This document shows positions 38,354-41,297 of a stretch of DNA of 41,297 nt, in pieces. The notes under the pieces are model-generated. The model did no database searches. It was not told where the DNA came from and saw only the letters and a list, made by a program, of their open reading frames with translations. Position 1 is the stretch's first letter, and every line of letters begins with the position of its first letter. The DNA is from an uncultured Clostridia bacterium (GTDB taxonomy: Bacteria > Bacillota > Clostridia > TANB77 > CAG-508), in assembly GCA_947626865.1 (NCBI GenBank), contig CANQTZ010000004.1, positions 1 to 41,297 on the forward strand, in the 5' to 3' direction. The position numbers and the translations under genes are program-made.

Positions 38354-39613
38354 TTGGAAAAATTAGTTATAGAAGGTCCTACTCCTTTGAAAGGAGAGGT
38401 TACAATTAGTGGAGCCAAAAATGCAGCAGTTGCTATTTTACCTGCAACATTGCTAATTGATGGCTGTTGTACGATTGAAAATATTCCAAATATAAGTGAT
38501 ATACAAATATCTTGCAAGATTTTAGAGCAATTAGGTGCAAAAATAACTTGGAATAATAAAAATAGTATTACAATTGATACTTCAAACTTAACTACTACAA
38601 AAGCTCCTTTAGATTTAACTAGCAAATTTAGAGCTTCTTATTATATGATAGGCTCTATGCTAGGAAGAAAAGGGGAAATTGAAGTTGGTATGCCTGGTGG
38701 TTGCAAACTTGGTGCAAGGCCAATTGACCAACATATAAAGGGTTTTGAAAGATTAGGTGCAAATGTTACTGTTGAAAAAGGTACAATTTATGCAAAGGCT
38801 AAAAAACTAACAGGTTGCCCTATTTATATGGATATTGTTTCTGTTGGTGCAACTATTAATGTTATGCTTGCAAGTGTTTTAGCTAAAGGAACAACTATTA
38901 TTGACAATGCTGCTAAGGAACCTCACATTGTTGATGTTGCAAACTTTTTAAATACTATGGGAGCTGATATTAGAGGTGCTGGAACAGATATGATTAAAAT
39001 CAATGGTGTTGAAAGATTACCCGGAAATGCTACATATTCTGTTGTTCCTGACCAAATTGAAGCTGGTACTTTTATGCTTGCAGCTGTTGCAACTAAAGGA
39101 GATCTTGTAATTAAAAATTGTATTACCAAACACTTAGAATCAATTACTGCAAAAATTATTGAAGTTGGTGGAAATGTAGAAGATAATATTGATAGTATCC
39201 ATGTTTGGTGTGATAAACGCCCTAATAAAGCTACTATTAAAACATTACCTTACCCTGGTTTTCCTACTGATTTGCAACCTCAAATGGGTGTAGTTTTGTC
39301 ACTTGCAAATGGCAATAGTATGATTCACGAAAGTATTTGGGATTCTAGATTTCAGTACACAGATGAGCTAAACAAAATGGGAGCTAAAATAACAGCTAAT
39401 GGAAAAACTGCATTTTTTGAAGGTGTGAAAAAGCTTTCTGGTGCACCTGTTTATTCTTCTGATTTAAGAGCTGGTGCTGCGCTTGTAATAGCTGGTACAG
39501 TTGCAGAAGGACAAACTGAAATTTACAATTTACAGCATATTGACCGCGGTTATGAAAACATAGAAGAGAAATTTAGAAAGATTGGTGCTAAAATCAAAAG
39601 AGTATCAGAATAA
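38354..39613 (+). CDS. murA: UDP-N-acetylglucosamine 1-carboxyvinyltransferase
   Basis: LVIEGPTPLKGEVTISGAKNAAVAILPATLL; GCKLGARPIDQHIKGFERLGA; YPGFPTDLQPQMGVVLSLA; DLRAGAALVIAGTVAEGQTEIYNLQHIDRGYENI. TTG start after ggaggtaat. Confidence 0.94.
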   Translation: MEKLVIEGPTPLKGEVTISGAKNAAVAILPATLLIDGCCTIENIPNISDIQISCKILEQLGAKITWNNKNSITIDTSNLTTTKAPLDLTSKFRASYYMIGSMLGRKGEIEVGMPGGCKLGARPIDQHIKGFERLGANVTVEKGTIYAKAKKLTGCPIYMDIVSVGATINVMLASVLAKGTTIIDNAAKEPHIVDVANFLNTMGADIRGAGTDMIKINGVERLPGNATYSVVPDQIEAGTFMLAAVATKGDLVIKNCITKHLESITAKIIEVGGNVEDNIDSIHVWCDKRPNKATIKTLPYPGFPTDLQPQMGVVLSLANGNSMIHESIWDSRFQYTDELNKMGAKITANGKTAFFEGVKKLSGAPVYSSDLRAGAALVIAGTVAEGQTEIYNLQHIDRGYENIEEKFRKIGAKIKRVSE

Positions 39614-39634
39614 TAAACAAAGGAAAGATATATT

Positions 39635-40426
39635 ATGTTTAATTTTTGTAGTTTATATAGTGGAAGTTCTGGAAACAGCTTATTTGTTGAAACAGCAAAT
39701 ACAAAAATTTTAGTTGATGCTGGTGTTAGTAGTAAAAAGATTGAACAGTCTTTGGAGGATATTAACGTAAATCCTGCTTCTTTGGATGGTATACTAGTAA
39801 CTCATGAGCATATCGACCACGTACAAGGTCTAGGTACATTGTCTAAGAAATATGACTTGCCTGTATTTGTTAATCAAGAAACTTTAGATGCTATGCCAAA
39901 GCAAAGAGATAAAATTGCTAGCCATAATGTGAAGACATTTAAGATAAGTGATAAGTTTTCAATTGGTGATTTGGATATTAAACCATTTTCTATCCCACAT
40001 GATGCTGCTAATCCTTGTGGATTTAATATTTGGAAAGAAGATAAAAAAATTAGTATTGCAACTGATATCGGTCATATTACAAATGATATTCTAAAAAATT
40101 TAGAAGAAAGTTTGTTTATTTTACTAGAAGCAAATTATGACCCAGAAGTTTTACGTTGCTCTCCTTATCCTTTCCCTTTAAAATCCAGAATTGCAGGACC
40201 TACTGGTCATTTGCCAAATCAAATGGCTGGGAAAACTATTTCTCATTTATTAAAGTCTGGTTTAAAAAATGCAATGCTTGGCCATTTAAGTAAAAATAGT
40301 AATTTCCCTGAACTTGCATACCAAACTGTTATGGATGAATTGATTGCAAGCAATTCTAATTTAGATGGTTCTTTACAATTAAGTGTGGCTTCAAGAGATG
40401 TACATAGTAAATTGATTAATATTTAA
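39635..40426 (+). CDS. MBL-fold metallohydrolase (YycJ/WalJ-like)
   Basis: SLYSGSSGNSLFVETANTKILVDAGVSSKKIEQSL; LVTHEHIDHVQGLG; SIATDIGHITNDI; LGHLSKNSNFPELA. Confidence 0.9.
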   Translation: MFNFCSLYSGSSGNSLFVETANTKILVDAGVSSKKIEQSLEDINVNPASLDGILVTHEHIDHVQGLGTLSKKYDLPVFVNQETLDAMPKQRDKIASHNVKTFKISDKFSIGDLDIKPFSIPHDAANPCGFNIWKEDKKISIATDIGHITNDILKNLEESLFILLEANYDPEVLRCSPYPFPLKSRIAGPTGHLPNQMAGKTISHLLKSGLKNAMLGHLSKNSNFPELAYQTVMDELIASNSNLDGSLQLSVASRDVHSKLINI

Positions 40427-40437
40427 GGAGCTTAGCT

Positions 40438-40917
40438 ATGTTAACAATTGAAATTATTTGTGTTGGTAAACTAAAGGAAGCCTATTTAAAAGATGCTATT
40501 AATGAGTATTCTAAAAGGCTTTCTAAATATTGTAAATTAAATATTGTAGAAGTTCCTGATGAGAAAATACCAGAAAAGCTAAGCATAGCTTTATGTGACG
40601 ATATTAAGTTAAAAGAGTGTAATTCAATTCTTCGTCATGTTAAAAAGGAAACTCATTTAATTGCTTTGGATTTAGGTGGTAAGCAATTTACTTCAGAAGA
40701 ATTTTCTTCTGAACTTGAAAAAATTTCTATGACTTCTAGCCATATTACTTTTGTGATAGGTGGCTCTTTAGGATTCCATAATAGCTTACTAAATATGTGT
40801 AACCAAAAAATTTGCTTTTCTAAAATGACTTTTCCACATCAGCTAATTCGCGTTTTTCTTTTGGAACAAATTTTTAGGGCTTTTAAAATCTTAAATGGAG
40901 AAACCTACCACAGATGA
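40438..40917 (+). CDS. rlmH: 23S rRNA (pseudouridine1915-N3)-methyltransferase
   Basis: IEIICVGKLKEAYLKDAINEYSKRLSKYCKLNIVEVPDEK; LIALDLGGKQFTSEEFS; FVIGGSLGF; KMTFPHQLIRVFLLEQIFRAFKILNGETYHR. Confidence 0.95.
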   Translation: MLTIEIICVGKLKEAYLKDAINEYSKRLSKYCKLNIVEVPDEKIPEKLSIALCDDIKLKECNSILRHVKKETHLIALDLGGKQFTSEEFSSELEKISMTSSHITFVIGGSLGFHNSLLNMCNQKICFSKMTFPHQLIRVFLLEQIFRAFKILNGETYHR

Positions 40918-40931
40918 TTTTTTATTATTGG

Positions 40932-41036
40932 TTTTGTAGAGAAAATAAGAAAAAAATAATATGATAAATAATAGGGGCTAAACCAATTTTTTTATTTTTA
41001 TATTAATTTTTAATGGGGGATATTTTCTCTACAAAA
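40932..41036. repeat. Spaced 16-bp perfect inverted repeat
   Basis: TTTTGTAGAGAAAATA (40932-40947) and TATTTTCTCTACAAAA (41021-41036). Confidence 0.75.
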
Positions 41037-41297
41037 TTAAAAACTAGTTAATTTGAATTTTTTTCAGAATTTTTTTGGTTAATTGTTTTATGATTATTTT
41101 TTTAACGATAAAAAAAATTGAAATGAATAATAAAATTTTTGTTATCATGAAAGCAGTATATACCATAATTTTCCATTTGTCAATAGCTTTTTTAAATTTT
41201 TTCATTTTTAGGTTAACATATGTTACTATTCACAGTCAAAATAAAAAAGCATTAGAACAAGAGGGAATAATTTAGCTATTACTCTCTCTAAATTCTT

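Noticed and set aside
41075-41275. 66-aa hydrophobic ORF at the window end
   Set aside because: AT-rich, no convincing RBS or family; may be chance.

Overview
AT-rich chromosomal window from a spore-forming Firmicute, probably an uncultured Clostridia-type gut lineage. It carries sporulation and germination genes (four CotF-like coat proteins, an alpha/beta-type SASP missed by the ORF track, SleB/YpeB, SpoIIR, a VanW-domain protein) and housekeeping genes (SRP RNA-dnaX-ybaB-recR, ddl-murF, tadA, murA, rlmH, MBL hydrolase, Sua5, phosphosugar mutase and UDPGP pyrophosphorylase). It also has three tRNAs (Pro-UGG, Arg-ACG, Arg-CCU), an orphan VirD4/TraG-like ATPase next to a DnaJ and a SbcC/SbcD-like pair, and a GC-rich MYG1 gene that looks foreign. 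The most striking observation concerns the codon CGG. I checked every CGG/CCG triplet by eye. CGG is absent in frame from all native-looking genes except at four places, and each of the four is exactly where a conserved protein breaks and continues in the +1 frame (SpoIIR, a tandem DUF305 protein, and twice in a pilin-like protein). This suggests CGG may be a +1 frameshift-promoting, possibly unassigned, codon in this organism. Assembly indels or pseudogenes are the alternative to exclude. Other notable items: the pilin-like gene ends in a GC-rich DGR-type variable region followed by three tandem hairpins that all have the same 4-nt loop; a ~315-bp foldback/MITE-like element present twice (one copy cut by the window edge); and 35-bp palindromic GGGACAGGCAC/TACATCGATGTA modular repeats in three clusters, two of which flank one gene as inverted repeats and one of which supplies the C-terminus of a CDS. 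All family assignments come from reading motifs; no searches were run.
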